DNA of 64,000 bases. Origin: Anaeramoeba flamelloides. Lineage: Eukaryota > Metamonada > Anaeramoebidae. A program made the position numbers and the translations under genes. The notes under the pieces are model-generated. The model was given only the letters and a program-made list of their open reading frames with translations. It did not search any database and was not told the origin of the DNA. The stretch is taken from the NCBI GenBank assembly GCA_027625915.1, contig JANTQA010000036.1, forward strand, positions 6,159,001-6,223,000, written 5' to 3'. Shown in pieces: positions 46,026 to 56,430 of the stretch (its first letter is position 1; each line of letters opens with the position of its first letter).

Positions 46026-47091
46026 TTAATATTGATATCTTTCCCAAATTTCTTCTAATAATGATCTTCTAAAATTGACAAATCTATCAAAAAATTTCCC
46101 ACTTTTTTGTGCAATTCTTTCGCCTTGACAAGCTATTGATAATTAACAAGAAAAATGAATGATAAAAAAGTATAAGTTGAAATTTTTTAGTAAATTTTAA
46201 ATTTCTATTTTTTTTGTTTTAAGAAAAAATAAATAAGGTATTTCCAAAAAAAGTGTCGAATTTTTTTTTACATTTCATAAAAAATAATCTTTGTTAGTGG
46301 TACTGTTCCTGAATTAGTAATACCGAATTAAGAGTGAAATATTAAGACTGGTTGAATAAATACCTTTTTTATTTATTTCAATATATATATAGATCAAAAT
46401 ATTTCCAAAAATGGGAAAAAAATTGCCACTTTTTTGGAGAAAACAATGAACAACCAATTTCAATAAAAAACTGAACAATATGGTAACAGCATAAATGATT
46501 TTTTAAACAATAAAATACAGTTATATGTTTTTCATTCTATTTGAAAATTTGTTGAGATTAAATAAGTTATGAAAACGATTTTTTCGATCAAAAAGAAAAT
46601 AATAAACACCAATTTTCACCCCAAAAAAATATCGTATAAAATCGAGATTAGAAATTTTTATATCTTTAATTTATGTAATGTTGTACTAACAAGCAAATTG
46701 AATTACTATTAAGAATTAATATATGATTTTTAATAATTTTAAATAGTTTTATGACGATTGAGTTCAAGAAAGATATTTTAAAAATGAAATTTCCCAGCTT
46801 TTTTGGAAATAGCTTGGATTAAAATATTCAAAATTAATTTATTTTTTTTTGAAATAAAGCTTTTAGAGAAAAAAGAGAAAGTATTGTTAGCATTTCATAT
46901 TTTCCTATCATTACAATTTTTTTGTACAAATTTTGAAAATTAAATATTTTTTCATATTTGGAGATTGACATTAAAAGAAAAGTCCCATCACAACCAAAAA
47001 TAATTAAGAAAATTATATTAAGGTGAATACAATGAAACTTACTTGATTTTAATTTTGATAAGAATAAATTGAAAATCTGTTCCTTTTCCAT
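46026..47091 (-). CDS. Unrecognised 51-residue protein in two exons
   Basis: Exon 1 (47091-47043) reads MEKEQIFNLFLSKLKS plus one base and stops at a consensus donor a|gtaagt. Exon 2 (46132-46026) begins after ttatcaatag and, in exactly the required phase, gives TCQGERIAQKSGKFFDRF, then VNFRRSLLEEIWERYQY and a TAA stop. The peptide is amphipathic and basic, with aromatic and charged residues spaced as in a helix, and no signal peptide. Evidence is the matching splice phase, the strong donor and normal amino-acid composition in a region otherwise full of stops. I cannot name a family. The 910-base intron holds an inverted-repeat element. A longer gene with extra exons is possible. Confidence 0.5.
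46240..46815. repeat. Weak inverted repeat in the small-gene intron
   Basis: aaggtatttccaaaaaaagtg near 46237 is matched inverted by agcttttttggaaatagctt near 46796-46815, and a related atttccaaaaatggg block lies at about 46400. Probably an old MITE; arms are short and uncertain. Confidence 0.4.
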
Positions 47092-49300
47092 TTTAGAAAT
47101 TATTTTTTTTCAAGTGTAAATTAAATTTAATCTTGGTAACAAATTCTTTCAATAAATTTTATTTTTGGAGTTACTGATATATAAAAACAAAAGATAATAA
47201 ATCTTAACCTAATGTTCCAAAATAGTTTTAGTTAAAACAAAAAGACTAGAAACTCATCTTTGAAGAATTTCCATGTATTGGGGCATAAAATAGTAAATGT
47301 GTAATATCTAAAATTCTTTTTTTGGGTCTTGTATAAAATTAGACTATTCTTGTTCAAAATCAAATTGAAATTGTATTCGAAATTTTAATTCGTTTTCAGA
47401 GAAAAACCAACAAAATCACATCCTAAATTCAACTTGATTTTAGAACACTTAAATTTGAAAAAAGTATTAAAAATCTACAAAATTTAGTCTTTAAAGAAGT
47501 AAAAAAAGAAAAGAAAAATAATTTTTAAAAATAAAAAATTTTTTGTCATTCTTTGAACAATTAGCCCACATTAACAAACCAAAATTTAAAACAAGAAAAC
47601 AAACCAAGATCTTGAGAGATCTTTGATTCTAAAAGTTCAAAAGAAGTCAGAATAATTTAATTACTTTTTTAAGTTGTAAACCCAAATGACAGAAACCTGA
47701 ATCTCAAATTTTGATAACGTTTTTATTTCCTTTTCTCATATGTCAGTTCAGTCACTTTGGTGTTTTAATAATTTTAAATTAGTTTTATAAGGTTTCTGAA
47801 AAATAATAAAATTTTGAATTATCTCAAACTAGAAGATTTTAGTTTAGGATTGAAAACAAAATTAATTTTCCAGTAAGACGTTTAATGGAGGAAATATAGC
47901 CTTTTCATGCTTGATAAAATACTTTTTTATTGTTAAAAAGTATTTTTTTATTTCCAAAAAGAAAATCATTGTTTTTTTTTTTTTTGGGCAGATTAGGAAG
48001 ATTTGATTTAAATTGTATATCAAAGTTTTTGTTCATTGAAAAAACAATGATCTACTTTTAAAAAAATTAAAATTAAACATTTCGGTCCATTATTTTTTTC
48101 CAAAATATTGAACATAAAGAATCCTAAAAGTTTAAAAATGAATAATTTTTGATGAAATAACAAATTGGTATTTTTGTTATTTTGTACACTACCAAAGTAT
48201 AAACTATTAAAATGAAAATTTTAACTTTTGGAAAAAAAACAAAAAATAATTAATGATCTAAATTATTTTTAATTAAGTTTTGATAACGAATCAACTAATT
48301 ATAATTACCAGTTTATTATTTTCTATTCAAAGGAAACTTGATTATTGGGATTAACATATTTATTAAATTTTGAGAAAATGAAAATTTAATTTTAAAATTC
48401 TTAATTCCTTTTTAAAATTAAACAAAAAATACAAAATAAATTGAAATGAATATATAATATTATAATGAAATTTTCATTTTTTAATTCTAAACCTTAAAAG
48501 AATCACTAAAAACTGAAAAAGAGAACACTTTTGAATTATTATTTTCCTTATAAATAAAAAAAATGGAATTATATGATATATCCCATCTCTATTATATTTT
48601 CATTTTTTTTAAAAACTTTCAAAAACAACTTTGTTTTTTTTTGAAGGTTTGAATATTTTATTTTTAAGAAAGTAGGCACATTTTCTCATTTTTGAAAATT
48701 ATAATTGCGAGAATATTACTGTATTTTTTTTTTTTTTTGGAAGACACAAGATATTGTAACTTTTAAATCAGAATACAATTCACTGCTGTATTAGTGAAAA
48801 GAACCCAAAGTAAAGAGGTTTTGAATTTTTAATTTTTTAGAAAATTTTTTTGATTAAATTTTTGGTTTTATTAAATTATGTTTTGGATCAAGAATTGTAT
48901 TTTGATGGATAACTTGGAATCAATGAAAAAAACAAACCAATAATACAGATCTTTGAAGGTGTGTATTACAAACAAATCTTTTCTTTTTTAAAGACTAAAC
49001 AAAAAGATCACCTTTCCAGATATAAATTTGATGAAATCCAGAAATGAAAATAAATTTCAAAGTAAAATATTTTTTAGATTTATTTCATACTTATCTTCTT
49101 AATTTAGGTGGGAATAAACAATTTATTTAACTTGAATTTCTCGCCCCAGGCCTATTCCAAATTATTATATTACTGAAAATACAATTTATTTTCAAAATTC
49201 TTTTTCAAATATTGTTATCAAACTACACTAAAAACAAAGTGTATTGTTTCAAAGATTAAAGAAAAAGGATTGAATTATTTAAATCCAAAAAAAAAACAAC
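47092..49300. other. Intergenic, nothing recognised
   Basis: About 2.2 kb of AT-rich sequence without a supportable ORF or a repeat that I could match. Confidence 0.35.
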
Positions 49301-49857
49301 TAAACTCTTTTTCAGTCAAAGAGTGCAGTTTTATTGAAAGAATAGAACATATTCTATGCATTTAATTCATTATTCTTCTCAAAATATAAATTTTCAATTT
49401 TTAAATCTCATCATTTTTTCTAATTTTGTTAATTTTTTTTTTGTTTGCTTTTCTCTTTTCTTTTTCCTTTTGCTTTTTCATATTTTTTTTTTTGTTTTTA
49501 AAAAAAGTCAATTTGAAAAAATGAAAATGTTTTAAACTCCAAATCAACTTTCAGAAAATTGAGGCTTTGTATATTCTTTTAAAATCATACATTTACTATT
49601 AAAAAAAACTTATTCTAACAATTTTAATTTCCAAAAAAATTGAGAAATTTTGCATGAGACATTTTAATGAAAGGGTCCAAAAATTTTTTTAACATTTTTT
49701 TTTTTTGAAAATTTCAAGTTTGTTCAGGTATTTCTTTTACGAATACCAACTTTCATTTGAAGTTAATTATTTCTAAACAATCGTATGTTGGTTGGTTCAT
49801 AAAAAAAAAGTGAATTTTTCATTTTTGGCTGGGACACTTTGAGTGAAATAGAGTTTA
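49301..49857 (+). mobile_element. TA-flanked MITE (family TA-2), 557 bp
   Basis: Ends TAAACTCTTTTTCAGTCAAAG and, inverted, TAAACTCTATTTCACTCAAAG, better preserved than in the copy at 11371-11951. The interior has the same pyrimidine tract and blocks. No ORF. Confidence 0.8.
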
Positions 49858-50404
49858 CAAAATTTTCAACTCAAAGAAAAAAAATAATATTGATAAAAAT
49901 TAAAAACAAAATTCGAAATTCTTTTTGTTTTTAAATAAATGGAAAATAAACAATGATTTTGAAATCAAAAAAAATTCATTTAATAAATCTATATTCGAGA
50001 GTAGAATTTAAAAACTATCATATTTTCTTTAATCAATCTAGAATTCGATGAATTAAATGAAAATTGGAATTAAAATTCATTTTTGAAATTCTTTAGAAAT
50101 AGAAAGTAATTTGTTATCAAAAATTTTTCAAATAATAGTTTTTCAATTCAGAATTAAAAATAAAAACTCAGTAAAGAAGAAGTCATTGTATAAAATATTA
50201 AACATGAGATAAAGAAATAAAAGATTTTTATTTTTTCTTGATCAATTTTTTAATTATTTTGATTTCCATTTTTTATTAATTTTTATGTTAATATATTATA
50301 CGAGGATACCTTCTGAAACTCTTTTTATTAAAAACATTCAATGTATTTAGTTGAAGAAATTATTTTAATTGTTCAATTTCAAATAAGTTGATAGTACTCA
50401 AAAT
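49858..50404. other. 3' flank of the RapGAP gene, nothing recognised
   Basis: AT-rich; no gene or matched repeat. Confidence 0.35.
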
Positions 50405-50436
50405 TCATAAAATATACTGACCCTCCTTAATCATTA
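50405..50436 (-). CDS. RapGAP last exon (tentative)
   Basis: Acceptor ttttttcag, then 32 bases in the correct phase ending TGA. It encodes about ten residues at the place where relatives read LINAEYACYKAEKF; similarity is slight. Support is the splice site and phase only. Confidence 0.4.
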
Positions 50437-53400
50437 CTGAAAAATAAAAAAATTAAATAAATTATAAATGAGTTTTGTATAATTGATCTAGTTATATTAT
50501 TAAGATTCAGAATAAAAGAAAATTCAATATATCGTAAAAAAAAAAAAAAAAAAAAAATTTACCTTTTGTAAGTAGAAAATCTCTGAGTTCATCTTTCTTA
50601 ATAATTGGAGGAAGAGGTAAAAATGGTTCATATTGTGGAACACAATTTCTCATAGAAACTTCCAACCTAATTGCATTATATATAATAATGTTTATATTTA
50701 ACAAAATAAAAAAATTAAAGACGGAAAAAAAACAATTTAATTTAAAAAAATAAAAATAAAAATTCAAAATAAAGGCTCATACTGGTATTTGATAATTTCA
50801 TCATCTTTTAAAGGCTTTACTGCAATGAAAATATGATTTTGTTTACTTTTGAAACTAGACGGTACAAATGTAGTATTACCATCAATAAAGACAATAACGA
50901 CCACATCATTGCCAATATGTTTTTTTCTGGTAACTTGCTGCGAATCTTTTTCATTATATGGGAGAATAGTCAAGACATGGAACATAATCGAAAAATCGTT
51001 CCATTCTGTATAAATGCTAGTTTCTCCACTTGCATTATGTTTTACATCTAACCCTCCTCTATATTTTTTCCAACCTAAAAGGGTTATTGGCTCACCAAGA
51101 ATATCTAAAAAATCTTGGAATTCCTTGCTAGTTTCAACGTTTGTTATATATTCTTCTTGTGTTTTTTGTTGGTCTTTTATATATAAAACACCAAATTTAT
51201 AATTTCTTGGAATCTTTAAGAAATTAAGATAATTATTTTTTAAAAATATAAATTGAGAAATATATATTAATAGATAAAAGCCATTAATATATATATATAT
51301 AAATTTCAATGAATTGATATTATGGAACGAAGAAAAATAAAAAAAAAAATGAATTAATGATTTATTAAGCTGGAAAAATAGATCAAAAAAAAAAATATAG
51401 ATTGAAAGTGAATTTAAAAAAAACTTTGTTCAATTGAAAATTATTGTATAAAGTAAGCTATATTTCAAAAAATGTGACTCGCCTGTAATCATAAATTGAA
51501 AAAAAAACTATATTCTTTAGTATTCAAAAACTAAGAATTATTAAATTTTATTAATAATTCCCTTTTAAAGTATTTCTAACCACATAAAAACCTGATATTT
51601 GAAAAAATTACAAAAAAAATAAAATCAAAAACTAAAAAAAAGCAAATCACATTTTTTGAAATGAGTATTTACCGATTCTTTATTACTGAACTTTCACTGA
51701 AAAAAAGTTAAACAAAAAGATTTTTTGCGAAATATTAAATTCATTTTAAAAGACATTTCTTAGTCTCTGTTTTCTTAGTTATTATTTGTCTTTTCTAAGA
51801 TCTGTTTTTTTTTTAAACTTGGATTAATGATTAATTAAATAAAAATTGAAAAAAAAAAAAAGTAAAATGAGAAAAAATGATTTCAATTTCGAATTGTCCA
51901 AAATTAAATTTTTTCAAGTTTAAAATAATTATTGGGAATTTTTTGTTGTTGTGGTTTTTTTTATACCATGTTGGTTTATAACTCGGTTATTTTATTTTTA
52001 ATGTTAATTTTTGTACACTTCCTTCACATATATTATGATTTTTTTCTTATTGAATTAAAATAATTTTGTTTAAAGTCCTTTTATAAAAGCGTGACAAAAA
52101 AGTGTACAAAAATTATCTTTAAAATTGAGATAAATAAACATCAATATCCTTATTTTTCAGACTCGATTAAAAAAATTTTTTCTCGCACTTTTTGAAAATT
52201 ACTTTAGAAATATTTAGATAAAGTGTTGAATTTTGAGCTTTTTCAAAAAATGTAAAAAATAGACTAAACTTTTCATAAACAATAATTAATTTTTTAAAAA
52301 TATGAATTGAAGAAAGGTTGATATTCAGAGTAGTAATAGCGTGTAAAAATTAAAAATGAAAAAGTAATTATTATTATTATTATTATTATTTAAGGGAGAG
52401 TTATTAATTCCTCTTGTTAGCCGTTATGTTTTTTTTGATTTGAGAAATAAAAAGGTAAATTTATTTAATTTTCCTTTAATTTCTAAAATTAAAAAAAACC
52501 GCCATTAGGTTTTCCATAATTTAAAAGAATTGAGTAAAATTAAAGATTTTACTCTATTCTTTTTAAATTTTGGAAAACCTAGGCACTCTACGGCACTTCA
52601 GGTTAGGTTTTCTTGAGTTTTCTGCTTATTTATAAAATCAATAGATTTTATAAATAAAACAGAAAACCCGAAGAAAACCCCAGTTAGGTTTTCCAGAATT
52701 TAAAAGAATTGAGAAAAATCTTTGATTGTACTATATTCTTTTGAATTAAAAAAAAAACATAAGCACTTTACGGCACTCTGCAGCACTTTCCCGAATTCCT
52801 AAATTTTTATTTAAAAATTTTTTTAAAATACTAAAAAAAAATTTATTACCCACTAAAGCTTATAAACATGTTAAATTTTGTTTTATAATAATATTAAAAA
52901 TTTTATTATTTTTTAATATATAAGAGATATATTAATTTTTTTTAATTCTGATATTCGGATTTTATGATTATTTTCATAGGCTGAGCAATTAAATAGAAAA
53001 TGGTCTAAATCTTCAATGGTATCTAAATTATTTGGTTTTTTACATAGTTCACAATTTTTTTGATTTTTTTTATAACATCAGAAGTAATTTATTGTTATTA
53101 TTATTACTCGAGAAGTGTGAAATACACTCTATTTGGCATTATACTTTTTATTTTTCGTAAAGAAATTTATGATTTAAAATCAGAGATTTCCCGATTGATA
53201 ATTAATGAAAATAATTTCAAACTATTTTGATTTATAATTAATTAAAAAAGGTTTTTTTCTTTTGATTTGTTTTTAAATATTAATATATTATTTTTCATAA
53301 GAAAGGATATAGCCATAAAAAATGATTAATATTTTCTATTATTTCGTTATGTTCATATTTTCAACATAAAAGGCTAAATTTTATTTTCTTCAAAAGTAAC

Positions 53401-56400
53401 TTTTTTTTGTTGAATTCAATTGAGAGAAACCACACTCTTAATAGTATTGATTTAAAGACTTTTTCAATAATTATGTAATTTTAATTTAATTATTTGAATT
53501 TGATTGGATGTAAATTTCTAAACAACAAACTAATAACTCAATTAATGAAATCAAAATATTAAATTTCAGGAAAGCGTAAAAATAAGACTTTTTTCACGAG
53601 ATCAAATTTTGGTGTTTAGATAATTATTTAACATTGATATATTGTATCTCGATGATTTAAATTGACTTTTAAAAGGCAATAAAATATTTTTTTTTTTTTT
53701 TTTTTTTTTTAGAGAAAGTGCCCTTTTTTTACGTGTATAAATCGAATAATAAGGGGTTAAATCTGAAAGAATATATCAATAAACTTTAAATAATAAAGTT
53801 TTGCATCATTACATGGCCTTATCAATCAGAAAAGACTAGAAATTTCAAAAAAATTTATGTTTTCTATAAATTTGAAGTCTTTAGTTTCAGAATTTTTTTT
53901 TTACAGAAAATATTTAAATTTTAAACCATTTCCGCCTTTTGTTCTCAACTAAACAATTGTTTAGATGACTTTTAAAATAACTACAATTATGATGCAGGTT
54001 TTTGTTACTTTTTTTTCTTTTTGGTATATTTTCTGCACTGTATGGTGCTAATTTAGATTTTTATAACTTTTGACGGGATATGTTGAGATTATAGTACTGT
54101 CTTGAAAAAAAATCTAGACATAAAAATAAACCCCAATTCAAAATTTTTAAAACGCCATAATTCAATTTTTGAAAAAAAAGATCTTATTTAATCAATTCTA
54201 GAACAAATACCAAATTAGAATCACACATTAATTGGAATGTTAGCAATTGTTTATAAATTATAATATTCACCAAACAAAAAATAAATAATTATCAAAAAAT
54301 AAATAATTATCAATACTAATAAATTATCGGTGTGTTAAAAATTTTGGAGATGGGCAAAACAAAAAATACATTGACAAATTTATTTAAATTCTATTAGGAA
54401 TATTGATCGATCAAATGGTTAGATACCATAAACTAATTTTATTTGAGTTCTTCTATTTTGAACAACCCAACTTTAACCTAATATCAATCATTGAAAAAAA
54501 TTTTGATCGAACAAAACAAGTTAGGTAATTCAAAAAATCAAAGGAATTAAAAACTAAAACTAAAAGATGAAAAAATTATTTTCAATATTTTACAAAAATC
54601 AAAATTATTTCCAATTTGAATGAAATTGCATTATTGTGATTGTTTGGGCCATTTTAACTGTGTGGAAAGTTGTGAATTTTAGTTTAAGTCCTGACATCAT
54701 TATTAATTGTTAATATTAATGAAATTCTTTTGTAATTTCTTTTTAGATAAAAAGAAATCGTTTTAATAACTAACCGAAATTTTTTATGAACTCAGTAATA
54801 AACTACATAAAGTCCATTAAAGTGGGGTATCTCGAGAATACTCATTTAATTATTTGATAGTTGGGGTAGATCTAACTATTTTGAAAAAAATAGTGTTTTA
54901 TAGAGGTTTGCTATGAATTTGGGAAAATGATAAATTTTTATTCTTGTTTTTGACTGATTTGTTGAAAATTATTTTGAACAACTGTAATTTAATTAATCAT
55001 CATTCTAATCAGTGCGTGAGTTACAATTTTTAAAGTTTCATTCTTAAATAAAACAAATTATTCAGTAATTATATAACAAATTTCCTAATATTCACAATTA
55101 AAAATCATGCAAGGAATTATTTTCAGGTCAGGTATTTTTTTTAATACATTAATCATATTTTTACTTTATTTTTGATTTCTTAAAATGTTGCAAAAAATTT
55201 CATGTTATTTACTATTAGATTCACTATCAAATAAGTTTAGGTTATTAATTTCTTAACTGTATTATAGAAACGGGGAATTTTTGAATAATTGTAAATATAG
55301 CAGTTTAATTTTTTTGGAGGATTTTGATTTTTAGGTTGATTACTTTTAAAAAAAATCCAAAAGATCTTGTCAAATCAATGAAAAAGAAAAACTTTTTTTC
55401 TTTTTAGCTCAACACTGATTAAACTTTGGGCTTTGGAATCAAGTATAAAATATTTTTGAATTTGAAAAGAATATTTCTAATTTGTGTAGGGTTTAATAAA
55501 AAGAAAAAAGATAAAAGATATTACCTCCAAATTCTCCATTTGTAATAATTCCTTTTCTTCATTTTCTTGTAAACATTTTTTGATCATAGATCCGTCAAAT
55601 TCAAGATCAAAGGCTTTGATAAGTGACTGAGGCTTTGGGCCCAATGAAAATAGTTTTCTCCAAATAGAATAAGTAATATCCAGTTTCTTGATTCTTTTAA
55701 ATTTTGATTCACTTTCTGTAGAGCACATTATTAAAAGCTCTTTATTGTCTTCATCTTCAAAAATTGTAAATAAATAAAAAGAGTTCATTGACTGACAAAC
55801 AGAAAAACAACTGTAATCTAGGAGAATATAATTAAATACAATAAATAAAAAAAAAACAAAAAGAAAAAGAGAAAGTTTCAAAAGTTATATTTGGTCAACC
55901 AAAGAAGTGAAATTACAAAAGAAAAGATCTCTTGAAGAAAATCAAAAACAAATCAAAACAAAATCTCTCTGTATTCTATTTTCCAGTTTTTAATTTTGTA
56001 ATTTGTTTTTTTGTTTTTTTGTTTTGTAAGGCTTTTCTCTTGCAAAATAGTTCATATAAAAAATCTGTTTTTTTTTGTTTCCAGAATTCGTAAATTTGTT
56101 TCTCTTTTGGAAATTTTCTTTTAATAGCAGCACAGAAAAGGCATCACCAAAAAGAAAAAAGAAAACTTCAATAAAACTAAGATGGAAAAAATTGGTACCC
56201 TGATTTAAAAAGTAGTCACTAAAAATCGTTTTGTTATTAAAAACATCCAAATTGGTAGTTTTTTGTTCTTCATTAAAATGATCGACTTTCCAACCCTCGG
56301 TTGGTTCAAATAATGAATAATTCATCAACTCTTTCAGATCTAGCTTCTTTTCTTCAATATCTAGGCTGTCTTCGGAAAATTCCCCAAATTCTAAGATTTG

Positions 56401-56430
56401 TTTGTCGAGTTCTTTTTCAAGCTCGTTCAT
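50405..56430 (-). CDS. Rap GTPase-activating protein (Rap_GAP domain), five exons
   Basis: Rap_GAP proteins speed GTP hydrolysis on Rap-type GTPases using an Asn 'thumb'. Exons: 56430-56199, 55817-55525, 51213-50783, 50666-50563 and, tentatively, 50436-50405; all junctions are in phase. Exon 1 ends KTIFSDYFLNQ and exon 2 opens DYSCFSVCQSMNSF, the RapGAP N-subdomain ('FlgkeHfnYYslD'). Exon 3 gives IPRNYKFGVLYIKDQQKTQE, ILGEPITLLGWKKYRGGLDV, IMFHVLTILPY, QQVTRKKHIGNDVVVIVF (Asn thumb in HIGND) and HIFIAVKP. Exon 4 gives QLEVSMRNCVPQYEPFLPLP and ELRDFLLTK. The last exon adds only VMIKEGQYIL and TGA. About 363 residues, essentially a bare GAP domain. Intron 2 (4.3 kb) contains LINE and MITE copies. 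Confidence 0.87.
50563..50666 (-). CDS. RapGAP exon 4
   Basis: Acceptor gcaattag, donor acaaaag|gtaaat. It carries the conserved end of the domain: PFLPLPPIIKKDELRDFLLT. Confidence 0.85.
50783..51213 (-). CDS. RapGAP exon 3 (catalytic core)
   Basis: Begins after ttcttaaag with ATT CCA AGA and ends at aaatacca|gtatga, completing Gln with the next exon. Contains the RGGLD, FHV and RKKHIGND motifs. The upstream MKFIYIYI... part of the longer ORF is intron. Confidence 0.9.
51214..52369. repeat. Part of RapGAP intron 2, with a 380-bp repeat shared with 59250-59640
   Basis: About 51440-51820 matches 59250-59640 in the same orientation. Shared blocks are tgactc(r)cctg, ataaattgaaaaaaa, ttattactgaac(t/a)tt, and tttcttag...ttctaagatct. 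On the minus strand the block ends cagg(t/c)gagtc, which looks like a splice donor in one copy and a mutated one in the other. The remainder is AT-rich. Confidence 0.55.
52370..53100 (-). mobile_element. LINE 3' tail plus zinc-binding reverse-transcriptase C-terminus
   Basis: Starts after an ATT run with aagggagagttattaatt. It has hairpins at about 52505-52580 and 52690-52750, CTAGGCACTCTACGGCACTT and GGCACTCTGCAGCACTT units, then cgaattcctaaatttttatt. On the minus strand at about 52960-53090 it reads NCELCKKPNNLDTIEDLDHF followed by LFNCSAYENN. This closely parallels the LINE fossil at 9191-11370 and fixes the order: coding end, GGCACTT units, hairpin modules, A/T tail. Confidence 0.7.
53290..54720 (-). 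repeat. Long repeat (family E), copy 2, inverted and split by a MITE
   Basis: Matches 6740-7600 inverted: ttttggtgtttagataatta at about 53612-53631, a poly-T run at 53690-53711, gaagtctttagtttcagaa at about 53873, atgacttttaaaataactac at 53965-53984, and ggtgctaatttagattttta at about 54043. The match appears to resume after the MITE at 54127-54686 with gacatcattattaattgtt. Confidence 0.6.
54127..54686 (-). mobile_element. TA-flanked MITE (family TA-1), 560 bp, complete, inverted
   Basis: Ends TAAACCCCAATTCAAAATTT and GTGAATTTTAGTTTA. Interior blocks atttgagttcttctattttg, tgatcgatcaaatggttaga and attgcattattgtgattgtt match 8592-9125 inverted. It contains a small tandem duplication (ataaataattatcaa twice at about 54280-54315). 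It is inserted into repeat family E. Confidence 0.8.
54800..55100 (-). repeat. Internal segment of the 39688-40381 palindromic element, inverted
   Basis: gagaatactcatttaattat, gtttgctatgaatttgggaaaatg, gtgagttacaatttttaaag and atttcctaatattcac match about 39880-40190 inverted. The TGATCGATCTT ends are absent, so it is a fragment. Confidence 0.6.
55525..55817 (-). CDS. RapGAP exon 2
   Basis: Acceptor ctcctag, donor ttggag|gtaata, phase 1 to 0. Encodes CFSVCQSMNSFYLFTIFEDE, the stretch KELLIMCSTESESKFKRIKK, and LIKAFDLEF, the N-terminal half of the GAP fold. The poly-F/L N-terminus of the longer ORF is intron. Confidence 0.8.
56199..56430 (-). CDS. RapGAP exon 1 with start codon
   Basis: ATG at 56430 after aatacgaacacac. 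Acidic N-terminus (MNELEKELDKQILEFGEFSE, SLDIEEKKLDLKELM), then EPTEGWKVDHF and FSDYFLNQ. Donor cagg|gtacca. No upstream in-frame coding sequence was seen. Confidence 0.8.

Noticed and set aside
51214-51309. Hydrophobic start MKFIYIYINGFYLLIYI on the RapGAP core
   Set aside because: It reads through (TA)n-rich intron sequence; the true exon starts at 51213 in phase with exon 2.
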